DNA of 64,000 bases from Flavobacterium hydrocarbonoxydans. GTDB taxonomy: Bacteria; Bacteroidota; Bacteroidia; Flavobacteriales; Flavobacteriaceae. Under the pieces are notes generated by a model. That model had not been told where the DNA came from, did not search any database, and saw only the letters and a program-made list of their open reading frames with translations. The stretch lies in NCBI RefSeq assembly GCF_009789235.1, contig NZ_WSTB01000002.1, positions 372,001-436,000 of the forward strand, written 5' to 3'. The translations under genes were made by a program, and so were the position numbers. This document shows, in pieces, positions 26,425 to 35,330 of the stretch (position 1 is its first letter; each line of letters begins with the position of its first letter).

Positions 26425-27294
26425 CTATTTCAGTGAAATAGTCTTTTCGTAAAATGTAATTCGAATTCCTAACAGCAAAATGATACCGCCAATAATCATC
26501 TGTAAAGTTATTTGTTCTTCGAGAAACAGCCAAGCCAAAATAGAGGTAATTACCGCCTGACTCAATAAACTCAACGAAACTCTCGTAGCACGCATATGTT
26601 GCGTTGCATAACTTACACAAATCCAGGCGCACAACTGGCAAATTACAGCTTGCAAAACCAATACGAACCAACCCGTATTTGAAAATCCTGTAAAAGGCTC
26701 ATTCAATAAATAACAAACGATTCCGAGGTAAATGCTCGATGCCAGTAAACTAATGGTCATAAACGATAAAACATCAATTTCTGAAAGTACATTTTTGCTG
26801 ATCAAAAGATAAATCGAATATAAAATACCTGATAAAACCGCAAACAGAAAAGCGTTATCAAAATTCAAATCCATAAAAAAGCTAAAACCTACCAAAGTCA
26901 CCATTCCGAAAAGTGAAACGGCTGTTCCAATCCAGAAATTGGTTGCTGGTCTTACATTCAAAAAGAAAAAAGACCCAATCCCAACCCAAACCGGAGCTAA
27001 ATTAGTCAACAATGAAGCCTGTGTTGCACTTGATTCCTGAATGGCAAGATTCCAAACCGAAACATCTGAGCCAAATAAAATGCCGCAAAGAGCCGCTAAA
27101 AAGGTCAGTTTTAAACTCGGGATTTTAAAGTTTTTACTCAAAAGCACATAAGGTAATAGCAAAGTCACCGCAATCGCCATTCGGTAAAAAGCCGAAATTA
27201 ATCCTGGAGCCAACTTCAATTTAATCAAAATTGGAAATATTGAAATACAAAGTATCCCGCAGATTAAGGCTAATCTTGGTTTGGTGAGTTTCAT
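26425..27294 (-). CDS. EamA/DMT family transporter
   Basis: 289 aa from ATG 27294 (MKLTKPRLALICGILC). A TTG 9 bp upstream is also in frame. Ten hydrophobic helices appear in two EamA repeats. Helix edges carry the usual GLISAFYRM, SQAVITSILAWLFLEEQIT and GGIILLLGI motifs. It is an inner-membrane transporter of the drug/metabolite superfamily. Substrate unknown; many members export amino acids or metabolites. Confidence 0.92.
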   Translation of the reverse strand: MKLTKPRLALICGILCISIFPILIKLKLAPGLISAFYRMAIAVTLLLPYVLLSKNFKIPSLKLTFLAALCGILFGSDVSVWNLAIQESSATQASLLTNLAPVWVGIGSFFFLNVRPATNFWIGTAVSLFGMVTLVGFSFFMDLNFDNAFLFAVLSGILYSIYLLISKNVLSEIDVLSFMTISLLASSIYLGIVCYLLNEPFTGFSNTGWFVLVLQAVICQLCAWICVSYATQHMRATRVSLSLLSQAVITSILAWLFLEEQITLQMIIGGIILLLGIRITFYEKTISLK

Positions 27295-27398
27295 TAGAGT
27301 CAAAAAATTTATTTATTACTTAGAATGTTTTAAAAAAATTTGATCTAAGTCTTTCGTGGGAAGCTAAAGTACAAATTTAAACTAAAATCAAACATATT

Positions 27399-28493
27399 TC
27401 AGTGGGTTTGGCCTTCCTTGGAAGAGTTTTTAGTTTTAGCTAAATTTATAAAATATAACTCAATGTAATGATAACTATAGTGAGATATAAGTATAGTAAG
27501 AAACATACCTCCAAATAACATAGAAATAGAAAAATACAACCCATAATTTATTTCAATACATTGTAAAAGGGCAAGCAAACATGCTAAAACAATCATGTGA
27601 GTACAATATATCGAATAAGATATTTTTCCTAAAAACTGAGGAATTTTACTCCCCAAAAGTATATCTGATAAGAAGTTGTTGTTGTTTTGAAAGAACAAAA
27701 CAACACCCCAAAGTAAAATTAGACAACTTATTTCCCAATTAAAAAACAAATAAACCAAACAGATTACACTCAAAAAAACAAAAACACAATAGTTATTAGA
27801 AGTTTCGAATTTTTTATAAAGTGGCAGTGAAAAATAACCTATTAAAAAGTAAATGATCATATTTGGTAAAAAAGAAGGCTGATTTATATGATGCGTTTTC
27901 GAAATATACATTACTACAAGAAAAAACAATAAAAGAAAAGCATTTTGAATCCTGTTTTTTTTATTTAAAAAATAATATAAAAAAGGTATGAAAATATAAA
28001 ACTGCCATTCTAATGTTAAACTCCATGATTGTCCCATAATACTATAGGTAAAAGGGAATCTGCTTTCAGGGAATATGCCGTGAGACAATGTTAGGTGACT
28101 AATAATGTTTAATATTTTGTCAGAGCTATTGTAATACGTTTCTATTTGTTTAATTCTTCCATAAATTTTAGGGCTGTCAAATGGGATCTCTTCTAATGTA
28201 TTTAAATAGAATTTTAACAGGAGCAATGAGGCAACAAAACAAATTAAATAAATTGGGAATATCCTAAAAGCTCTTCTTTTTAAATAAAAAAAATAGTTCT
28301 CGTTTTTTTGAAGCAGTATGTGGGTCACAAATCCACTCAAAATCATAAATACAATTACTGGTAAAGAAGCATTAGTAAAAAAATCTAAAAAAACATTTTT
28401 TGTATTGACTGAAGGAAGAAAACACGAAGCATGATATAAAAGCACCCAAAGAGACATATAACCTCTTAGACCTTCTAGATAAGTGTATTTCAT
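27399..28493 (-). CDS. Acyltransferase-3 family membrane protein (OafA-like)
   Basis: 364 aa. YLEGLRGYMSLWVLLYHA at the N-terminus is the acyltransferase-3 signature with the catalytic His region, followed by about ten hydrophobic helices including WSLTLEWQFYIFIPFLYYF. Members O-acetylate sugars of surface polysaccharides or peptidoglycan at the inner membrane. It is AT-rich in Ile/Phe/Lys codons like its upstream neighbour. The target sugar is unknown and no polysaccharide locus adjoins. Confidence 0.9.
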   Translation of the reverse strand: MKYTYLEGLRGYMSLWVLLYHASCFLPSVNTKNVFLDFFTNASLPVIVFMILSGFVTHILLQKNENYFFYLKRRAFRIFPIYLICFVASLLLLKFYLNTLEEIPFDSPKIYGRIKQIETYYNSSDKILNIISHLTLSHGIFPESRFPFTYSIMGQSWSLTLEWQFYIFIPFLYYFLNKKNRIQNAFLLLFFLVVMYISKTHHINQPSFLPNMIIYFLIGYFSLPLYKKFETSNNYCVFVFLSVICLVYLFFNWEISCLILLWGVVLFFQNNNNFLSDILLGSKIPQFLGKISYSIYCTHMIVLACLLALLQCIEINYGLYFSISMLFGGMFLTILISHYSYHYIELYFINLAKTKNSSKEGQTH

Positions 28494-28583
28494 GATCTGT
28501 CTTTTATTGATTATGGCTGATGTTAGTATAAAATGTGTAAGATATTGAAATTTATGGATATAAGATTTAAAGGTTTATAGTAT

Positions 28584-30020
28584 CTAATCTGCAAATTTTC
28601 TAATAATGTATTTTTTATTATTGTTATCGTAATAACCAAGATAGTAATAATCCCCCATTTTGAATAATGTTTGCGAAGACACATCCGAATTATTATCAAA
28701 GAAAGTTCTTATTTTATCAAAAGCTAAAGGCTGTAAATCCCCCTTTATATTATTACCTTCACTATCAAATAAACCTTCAATTTTAACCACTTTTTTATTA
28801 GAATAAGAGTTAAAACTTTCCATTGTAGGGTTAAGAAATGCAGCACTTACTATGGCACCAATTAATCCAAATTGACTCATGGCTATTTGTCCCGTAGACT
28901 GTTGTGCTGCAGAAACACCTCCAAATGTAATTAAGGTATTTTGCCCAATGTGATAACAAGAAAGACCTGAATTTAAATTATTGACCTTTCTGATAAATTG
29001 CGAAGTTTTTTCTAAAGTTCTTTTACCTCCAAAGTCTCCACCTTCCTGATAAATTTCAGAATTTTTAAAATCAATTGGTTTAGCTGCATTGGCAAAATAT
29101 TCTTTTATAATATTATCCTCTAAATCTTTGATTGTGAAATACAAAAGGTCAGATGAAGTTTTTATTTGATAAAGCTTATTGTCAAAATAAAACGAATTTG
29201 ATTTTAAAAACATTGGATCGCCTGTAATGTAAGGCTTCTTTATCATTTTTTCAGTAGCAGAAAAATTTTCTAAATCGATTATAATAAGTTGCGTATATTC
29301 AATATTTGCATCGAACGTTAATACAATTTGCTTATTATTGAAATAACATTTTCTTTTCTTGGCACCATCTGTTAAAGAAGTGGGATTTTCTACATTGATA
29401 CTCTTTAATGAAAAAGGCGCTTCATAAGGCAACAAGTTTTCTCCTAAAACCCCGTATAAATCTGTTCTTTTGTAATAACTGTCAAAAAAGTGAAATCCCT
29501 TTAAGTCAATTATCTTGGTTGTATAAGTTCCGGCATTGTCAAAAATGTGCAACCTTAAATTATTACTGTTTTTGATAACTGTTAAAATGTAAAAATCGTT
29601 ATTACCACTAAATTTCTCTAATACTTTTTCGTTTTTTAACATTAGCGTATATTGCTTTGTAACTACTTTGCGGTTGGAAAAATCATATAATTGCGAAAAA
29701 ATATCTTCATAATCATTTGACGACCAAAATAGCTGAGTGTTGTTATGGCTAATGTTATAACCTGCCATTTTATCATAAATCTTAGTATTTGGTCTTTCGG
29801 ATGAAATACTATCGATAATTTGCATTTTTTCGTCAAGACGGACGGCCTTAACTTTTATTTTGTCACTGATAAATAAAGTAACTTCTTTTTTGGCATCATT
29901 TACAGCTTGAAAGATATCACGATTTCTTTTTAATTCGATTGAGGTAGAATTTACAACATCTTGAGAAAATGAAGTAAAAGCACTTAAGAGCAGTGTACTA
30001 AAGAAGAAGTTTCTTAACAT
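28584..30020 (-). CDS. Hypothetical secreted protein, 478 aa
   Basis: A signal peptide (1-19, ending TSFSQ) is followed by a long beta-rich region with many Asn and Phe. No known domain is recognisable. The middle has short Asp/Asn-rich loops and a single hydrophobic stretch (about 385-405, IAMSQFGLIGAIVSAAFLNP). The C-terminus YYLGYYDNNNKKYIIRKFAD is not a T9SS tail. The location is probably periplasmic or outer surface. The function is unknown. Confidence 0.7.
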   Translation of the reverse strand: MLRNFFFSTLLLSAFTSFSQDVVNSTSIELKRNRDIFQAVNDAKKEVTLFISDKIKVKAVRLDEKMQIIDSISSERPNTKIYDKMAGYNISHNNTQLFWSSNDYEDIFSQLYDFSNRKVVTKQYTLMLKNEKVLEKFSGNNDFYILTVIKNSNNLRLHIFDNAGTYTTKIIDLKGFHFFDSYYKRTDLYGVLGENLLPYEAPFSLKSINVENPTSLTDGAKKRKCYFNNKQIVLTFDANIEYTQLIIIDLENFSATEKMIKKPYITGDPMFLKSNSFYFDNKLYQIKTSSDLLYFTIKDLEDNIIKEYFANAAKPIDFKNSEIYQEGGDFGGKRTLEKTSQFIRKVNNLNSGLSCYHIGQNTLITFGGVSAAQQSTGQIAMSQFGLIGAIVSAAFLNPTMESFNSYSNKKVVKIEGLFDSEGNNIKGDLQPLAFDKIRTFFDNNSDVSSQTLFKMGDYYYLGYYDNNNKKYIIRKFAD

Positions 30021-30114
30021 TTATAATTAGGATTTATTTTTTGAAGGCAAATATCCTACTTTTTTTCAATTATCAATACAGTGACAAATTCTTTTTTATG
30101 ATTCGTATTCAATG

Positions 30115-30161
30115 AAAAAGTACTTGACATTATTATGATATAATAACGCCAAGCACTTTTT
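30115..30161 (-). terminator. Probable terminator of metG
   Basis: AAAAAGTACTTG pairs with CAAGCACTTTTT with one mismatch, and inner ATTATTATGATATAATAA forms a second stem. It lies 15 bp after the metG stop. Confidence 0.6.
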
Positions 30162-30175
30162 ATATTTACAAACCG

Positions 30176-32233
30176 CTAGTTTATCGTCTCCCCATTCGCT
30201 GCATCAGCATCCGGGTTTACAAAAACCAGTTTTCCTTCAGCATTTGTGGTCATCAGGATCATTCCCTGGCTTTCAACACCACGTAACGCTCTTGGTGCTA
30301 AGTTTACTAAAACGGTCACACGTTTTCCTATGATTTCTTCAGGCGAAAAGCTTTCGGCAATTCCTGAAACTATGGTGCGAACATCAATTCCAGTATCTAC
30401 TTTTAGAACCAGAAGTTTGTTTGCTTTTGGCATTTTTTCGGCTTCAAGAATGGTTCCAACACGTAAATCCATTTTGGCAAAATCCTCAAAATGAATTAAA
30501 TCCTTCTGTGGTTCTGCTTTTTTGTTTTCGGCGATGTTGGCTGTTTTTGTAGCTTCCAATTTATCTATTTGTTTTTGTATTTCTTCATCTTCTATTTTAG
30601 CAAAAAGCAATTCTGCTTCGCCAATTTGGTGTCCGTCAGGAATCAATTCTGAATTCTCAGCAACATCATTCCATTTCAGTTTCCCTTGATTTTTCAGGAT
30701 ATTAGATAATTTATATGCTGTAAAAGGCAAAAATGGTTCAGCCAAAACACTCAAAGCAGCAGCAATTTGCAACGCCACATACATTTGCGTTTTTACGCGC
30801 TCTGGATTGTCTTTCATCACTTTCCAAGGCTCTTCATCTGCAAGGTATTTATTTCCTAAACGGGCAACATTCATTAATTCGCCCAATGCTTCACGGAATC
30901 TATAACGCTCTACCGAACTTGAAATCACGGCAGGATACGCTTTTAATTCTGCTAAAGTATTTTCGTCAACTTCAGAAAGTTCATTTGGAGTTGGAACAAA
31001 TCCGTCGTAATATTTATTGGTCAAAACCACCACACGATTAATGAAATTTCCAAAAATAGCTACTAATTCGTTATTATTTCTCGCCTGAAAATCTTTCCAG
31101 GTAAAATCATTATCCTTAGTTTCCGGAGCGTTAGATGTTAAGGCGTAACGCAAAACGTCTTGTTTGTCCGGGAACTCTTCTAAATATTCGTGCAGCCAAA
31201 CCGCCCAGTTTTTAGAAGTCGAAAGTTTATTTCCTTCCAGATTCAAAAACTCATTGGCAGGAACATTGTCTGGTAAAATATAGCTTCCTTCGGCTTTCAG
31301 CATCGCAGGGAAAATAATACAGTGAAACACGATATTGTCTTTCCCAATAAAGTGAACCAGTTTTGTATCTTCATCTTTCCAGTACGGTTCCCAGTCTTTT
31401 CCTTCGCGGGCAGCCCATTCTTTTGTTGATGAGATGTACCCAATTGGTGCATCAAACCAAACGTATAATTTTTTTCCTTCGGCGCCTTCAACCGGAACAT
31501 CAATTCCCCAATCCAGGTCACGTGTTACAGCACGAGGCTCTAATCCGCCATCAACCCACGATTTTACTTGTCCGTAAACATTCGGTTTCCAGTCGTTTTT
31601 ATGACCTTTTATAATCCATTCGTTTAGGAAATCGGTATATCTGTCTAATGGTAAAAACCAGTGTTTAGTCGATTTTAAGATTGGTGTTTCACCCGTAATC
31701 GTAGATTTTGGATTAATCAAATCCGTCGCATTCAAAGTCGATCCGCACTTTTCGCACTGATCACCATACGCTTCCGGATTGTCACATTTAGGGCAGGTCC
31801 CTACCACAAAACGATCTGCTAAAAACTGATCAGCTTTTGCATCGTATAATTGCTCCGTAACTTCTTCGATAAAATCGCCGTTTTCATATAATTTTCTAAA
31901 GAATTCCTGAGCCGTATCATGATGAATCTTAGCCGAAGTTCTCGAATAATTATCAAACGAAATCCCGAAATCAGAGAACGATTTTCTGATAATTCCGTCG
32001 TATTTATCAATAACTTCCTGTGGCGTAACTCCTTCTTTTTTAGCTTTCATCGAAATCGCAACGCCGTGTTCATCGCTTCCGCAAATAAACGCAACATCTT
32101 TTCCCTGCAAACGCAAGTATCTCGAATAAATATCTGCAGGCACGTAAACCCCCGCCAAATGGCCAATATGAATAGGTCCGTTGGTGTAAGGCAAGGCTGC
32201 CGTAATAGTATATCTTTTAGGATTCTGTATCAT
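30176..32233 (-). CDS. metG: Methionine--tRNA ligase
   Basis: 685 aa. The class I core has [11 protein letters not shown] (HIGH) and NKLSTSKNW (KMSKS variant). A zinc knuckle [17 protein letters not shown] sits in the connective peptide. The C-terminal 110 residues are an EMAP-type tRNA-binding OB fold ([38 protein letters not shown]). It charges tRNA-Met, including the initiator, in the cytoplasm. Length and domains are standard for the long bacterial form. Confidence 0.98.
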   Translation of the reverse strand: MIQNPKRYTITAALPYTNGPIHIGHLAGVYVPADIYSRYLRLQGKDVAFICGSDEHGVAISMKAKKEGVTPQEVIDKYDGIIRKSFSDFGISFDNYSRTSAKIHHDTAQEFFRKLYENGDFIEEVTEQLYDAKADQFLADRFVVGTCPKCDNPEAYGDQCEKCGSTLNATDLINPKSTITGETPILKSTKHWFLPLDRYTDFLNEWIIKGHKNDWKPNVYGQVKSWVDGGLEPRAVTRDLDWGIDVPVEGAEGKKLYVWFDAPIGYISSTKEWAAREGKDWEPYWKDEDTKLVHFIGKDNIVFHCIIFPAMLKAEGSYILPDNVPANEFLNLEGNKLSTSKNWAVWLHEYLEEFPDKQDVLRYALTSNAPETKDNDFTWKDFQARNNNELVAIFGNFINRVVVLTNKYYDGFVPTPNELSEVDENTLAELKAYPAVISSSVERYRFREALGELMNVARLGNKYLADEEPWKVMKDNPERVKTQMYVALQIAAALSVLAEPFLPFTAYKLSNILKNQGKLKWNDVAENSELIPDGHQIGEAELLFAKIEDEEIQKQIDKLEATKTANIAENKKAEPQKDLIHFEDFAKMDLRVGTILEAEKMPKANKLLVLKVDTGIDVRTIVSGIAESFSPEEIIGKRVTVLVNLAPRALRGVESQGMILMTTNAEGKLVFVNPDADAANGETIN

Positions 32234-32351
32234 TTTTCAATTTTATTGAGTGCAAAAATAAGCAATAGAATTGAGATTTCTAAGTTTCACAGAGATTCGC
32301 TAAGATTTCACAGAGATTCACTAAGTTTTTTTAAAAGAAATATGAAGTAAT

Positions 32352-32455
32352 TTTTCAGGAGCTATTTCCCGCTATCCGTTACAATCTTTTGTTTTTTAAA
32401 GAAAAAAACAAAAGGATTTTCACTTCTATCGGGGCTAGGGCAATCGTTTTCAAAA
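32352..32455 (+). repeat. Hairpin repeat, copy 2 (conserved flanks, variable stem)
   Basis: Left flank TCAGGAGCTATTTCCCGCTA then TCCGTTACAATC, right flank GGATTTTCACTTCTATCGGG then GCTAGGGCAATCG. The centre is CTTTTGTTTTTT pairing with AAAAAACAAAAG. The flanks match copy 1 (8261-8360, opposite strand), but the inner stem differs on both arms. It lies between metG and the PrcB-like gene. Confidence 0.8.
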
Positions 32456-32470
32456 GAATATTTACCCTAA

Positions 32471-32914
32471 TTATTCGAAAACAATCTCTTTGTTCGTTTT
32501 CTTTATCTTGACAATATGAAAGGGTTGCGTTATCACCGAAGTTGCATCGCCTTTCTTCAGGTTTTCAATTTTAATTACGACAGTACCATTATTTTCAGTA
32601 ATATCAATAATATCTATCGAATATCCTCCACTATATTTAACCTCATCAAAAACAGCGATTATTTGATATTTGGTAAAGTCAATATCAGTTTCCGTAAAGC
32701 TATTACTGACATTGCTTCGACTATTCATTTTCGTTATTAAATTATTCCAGTTTTCAGAATCATTTATAACCAAATTTGATTTGGATATACCCTCTTCTCC
32801 TCCTCCGTAAAGATTGTTCTTGCCTATTGTATCAACGATTATTGTTTCTGAATCGTCATTACAACAACTGTTTAAGGAAAAAAGAATTATAAAAAATAAT
32901 ACAATTTTTTTCAT
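32471..32914 (-). CDS. PrcB-like lipoprotein
   Basis: 147 aa. A lipoprotein signal ends LFSLNSC, so the protein is membrane-anchored. The rest (about 40-147) resembles the PrcB C-terminal domain: WNNLITKMNSRSNVSNSF, IDFTKYQIIAVFDEVKYSGGYSIDI and QPFHIVKI. In spirochaetes PrcB binds and stabilises a secreted protease, but no protease is encoded beside it, so any partner is unknown. Confidence 0.75.
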   Translation of the reverse strand: MKKIVLFFIILFSLNSCCNDDSETIIVDTIGKNNLYGGGEEGISKSNLVINDSENWNNLITKMNSRSNVSNSFTETDIDFTKYQIIAVFDEVKYSGGYSIDIIDITENNGTVVIKIENLKKGDATSVITQPFHIVKIKKTNKEIVFE

Positions 32915-33080
32915 GGTTTTTTGTTGGTTAGTTATAGGTAATTTTATGATTTTATGATTATTAATAGATTGGGTTCTTTATAAAAGGTTGCTTCGTTTTT
33001 TGTTTATTTTAAATTTAACGCGTTGATTTTATGATTATTTACCCGAAATTTGCCAAACAAATAAAATAAGAGTTTAGATC

Positions 33081-33251
33081 ATGGCAAAAGGACCCGAAAA
33101 AAACACTAAAAATAAGGCTTTGCATACCAAATTGCTCAACCGCAAAAAGGCTAAGATTCAGGAGGAAAAAAAGCAAAGAGCCTTACGATTGAAAGCCTTG
33201 GTTACAAAAATGAATCAGCAAAAAATGGATGAACAATCAGACAACCAGTAA
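33081..33251 (+). CDS. Small basic protein, 56 aa
   Basis: ATG at 33081 opens a 56-codon frame: MAKGPEKNTKNKALHTKLLN then a Lys/Arg/Gln-rich helix with RKKAKIQEEKKQRALRL and a stop at 33251. It is strongly basic and probably all-helical, with no cysteine or signal. No family is recognised; a nucleic-acid or ribosome contact is a guess. It is the only plus-strand gene among minus-strand neighbours. Confidence 0.55.
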   Translation: MAKGPEKNTKNKALHTKLLNRKKAKIQEEKKQRALRLKALVTKMNQQKMDEQSDNQ

Positions 33252-33335
33252 AGCTGATACTGTCTTAAATTGAAAAACCTAAGTTGAAACAGATCCCTTC
33301 AAATTGAGATTTGCTATAAATTCTTCAGAAGTTAT

Positions 33336-34238
33336 TTAAATATAAAGCTCTCCACGCATCGTAATAATAGAAGATCCTCCCACCAGAATATCATTTTCTC
33401 TGTTCATTACCTCAATGAGCGACGACTGATTCAGTTTTACACCTTGCAAAATCTTGTATTCTTTATTAGGCTGTGTGTATTTACTTTTGGTAAGAAACCC
33501 AATTAAAGGTCCGGCAGCTGTTCCGGTAGCCGCATCTTCTTCTATACCAATAATCGGATTAAAAAATCGTGCCTCAGCCACATAATCCTCATCAGGACCG
33601 GCTATGGTAAAACAATAGAAACCTTCCGATTTATATTCTTTCGCAATTTCGATTAAGAGTTTGCTGTCCGGAAAGCAGTCGTTGAGCAATTGTGAGTTTC
33701 TTACGGGAACCATAGTATGCGCCACTTCGGTCTGAACGATGGTGGGTACCAATTCCTTAATTTCGATATCTTCAATTTTTAGTCCCAGTGCCACGGCTAT
33801 TTTATAAGTAGGGATCTGCTGACCAATTACAGCTGTTTTTTGATGCATTTGTACCACCGGATATTGGGTAGATGGATCAAAACGAACGGTTATGGGTATC
33901 GGGGCATTCTTCATGATGACAAAATGATTGTCATCATCCTGTTCGTCGAAGAGGGGAAGCTTTTTAAGAACCGCCGCACAAACTGCACCCAACAAATTAT
34001 GTCCTGCACCATCAATCTCAAAACCGATAGGCGTAAACGACCGAACGCGTAATGCTTTGTGTTCTTTGGCATAATACACAAACGAAGTTTCAGAATAACC
34101 AAATTCCTTGGCTATATCCTTATAGACTTCTATCGGCAGAACCCCATCTGTAAAAACAACAGCCAGGGGATTTCCTTTGTAACTTATATTCGAGAATACA
34201 TCTAAAACATAGTATTCTAATGCTATTCTGTCTTTCAT
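33336..34238 (-). CDS. PhzF family isomerase/epimerase-like protein
   Basis: 300 aa, the family length. The start LEYYVLDVFSNISYKGNPLAVVF includes the GNPLAV motif with the region of the catalytic Glu, FEIDGAGHNLLGA gives the Gly/His pocket and EEDAATGTAAGPLIG the second-domain signature. It is a two-domain diaminopimelate-epimerase-like fold. In phenazine producers PhzF isomerises dihydro-hydroxyanthranilate; no phenazine genes are here, so the substrate is open. It is 41 bp after the DMP19 gene. Confidence 0.9.
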   Translation of the reverse strand: MKDRIALEYYVLDVFSNISYKGNPLAVVFTDGVLPIEVYKDIAKEFGYSETSFVYYAKEHKALRVRSFTPIGFEIDGAGHNLLGAVCAAVLKKLPLFDEQDDDNHFVIMKNAPIPITVRFDPSTQYPVVQMHQKTAVIGQQIPTYKIAVALGLKIEDIEIKELVPTIVQTEVAHTMVPVRNSQLLNDCFPDSKLLIEIAKEYKSEGFYCFTIAGPDEDYVAEARFFNPIIGIEEDAATGTAAGPLIGFLTKSKYTQPNKEYKILQGVKLNQSSLIEVMNRENDILVGGSSIITMRGELYI

Positions 34239-34279
34239 CAGGAATGTTTTTAAATGAATTCTTCGCTATCTCCTCTTTA

Positions 34280-34819
34280 TTAGGCCCTCTTTATTTCGTG
34301 ACCTACAAATTCCTCCAGAGCAGCAAACATATCATCTACAGAAAGCACTTCGAAATCAGGATGGTTTTTCAGGAAGTTTGCGTTTAGGGTAATCAGGTTT
34401 TCTTCTATTTCATAAAAAGTATCGTTGTTCAGTACATCCCGTATCGGGTTTACACCTTCTAGCTTTCCTTTCAGGAATTTATTGAGCTTAACGCTGCTCA
34501 TTAGTTTTACTTTTTTGCTTTGCTGCTGAAACAATTCTAAATGTTTTTCGGCACCAATCAAGGCAAGACCTTCTTCGATAAGTTCGTTGAGTTCTTTATT
34601 CCAGCTGGAATTATAGACAAACTGCGCAAAATTTCCTTCGGTATATTGTGACCAGTAATAATCTAAATAATAACTCATCAGGGCATCTTCGTGTATCAGT
34701 TCGTCATCGACACCTTCCTCACGCATTAGGTTGATTACCGAAATATTAGAGTGAATGACATCCTGAGGATTTTCACTGTTCATTGCCGTATCAGAAACTA
34801 TTATTTTACCAAATTCCAT
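34280..34819 (-). CDS. DMP19 family protein
   Basis: 179 aa from ATG 34819 (MEFGKIIVSDTAM). The frame runs on to 34885, but those 22 residues include repeat DNA and are unlike the family. SYYLDYYWSQYTEGNFAQFVYNS is the family signature (DMP19/DUF4375), followed by ALIGAEKHLELF, and the C-terminus is acidic. DMP19 was named for an acidic DNA-mimic protein in Neisseria; whether this one mimics DNA is unknown. It is co-oriented with phzF, 41 bp upstream. Confidence 0.82.
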   Translation of the reverse strand: MEFGKIIVSDTAMNSENPQDVIHSNISVINLMREEGVDDELIHEDALMSYYLDYYWSQYTEGNFAQFVYNSSWNKELNELIEEGLALIGAEKHLELFQQQSKKVKLMSSVKLNKFLKGKLEGVNPIRDVLNNDTFYEIEENLITLNANFLKNHPDFEVLSVDDMFAALEEFVGHEIKRA

Positions 34820-34864
34820 TTGTATGCTGTTTAAATATTGTCCTGCAAAGATACAGGTTTGATT

Positions 34865-35316
34865 TGTCTTTTGCCGCAAAGGCACAAAGACGCAAAGAAA
34901 TTAAAATATAAAATTTAGCGTCTTTGTGTCTTCGTGGCATATCTTTTCGTTTGCTTTGTCATTTGCCGCAAAGGCACTAAGACACAAAGAAATTAAAATA
35001 TAAAACTTCGTGAGTGTCTTCCTGGCATATCTTTTCGTTTGCTTTGTCTTTTGCCGCAAAGACACTAAGACACAAAGAAATTAAAATATAAAACTTCGTG
35101 CCTTAGTGGCTTCCTGGCATATCTTTTCATTTGCTTTGTCATTTGCCGCAAAGGCACTAAGACACAAAGAAATTAAAATATAAAATTTAGTGTCTTTGTG
35201 TCTTCGTGGCAAAGGATATAGAAATTAAATTATAAAACTTAGCGTCTTTGTGCCTTTGCGGCAAAAGACATAGAAATTAAAATATAAACCTTAGTGCCTT
35301 AGTGTCTTCGTGGCAT
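34865..35316. repeat. About five units of a 90-bp repeat with dyad words
   Basis: Units start near 34871, 34963, 35051 and 35143, then a degenerate half-unit runs to 35316. Each carries TTGCCGCAAAGGCACTAAGA, CACAAAGAAATTAAAATATA and a return arm like GTGTCTTTGTGTCTTCGTGG. The arms are inverse, so each unit can fold as a hairpin. The same words occur at 11490 and 44345-44500. There is no coding frame. Confidence 0.8.
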
Positions 35317-35330
35317 ACCTCATAACACAA

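Noticed and set aside
31919..32350. A 143-codon plus-strand frame opposite metG
   Set aside because: Antisense to the conserved MetG N-terminus; composition is that of a shadow frame.
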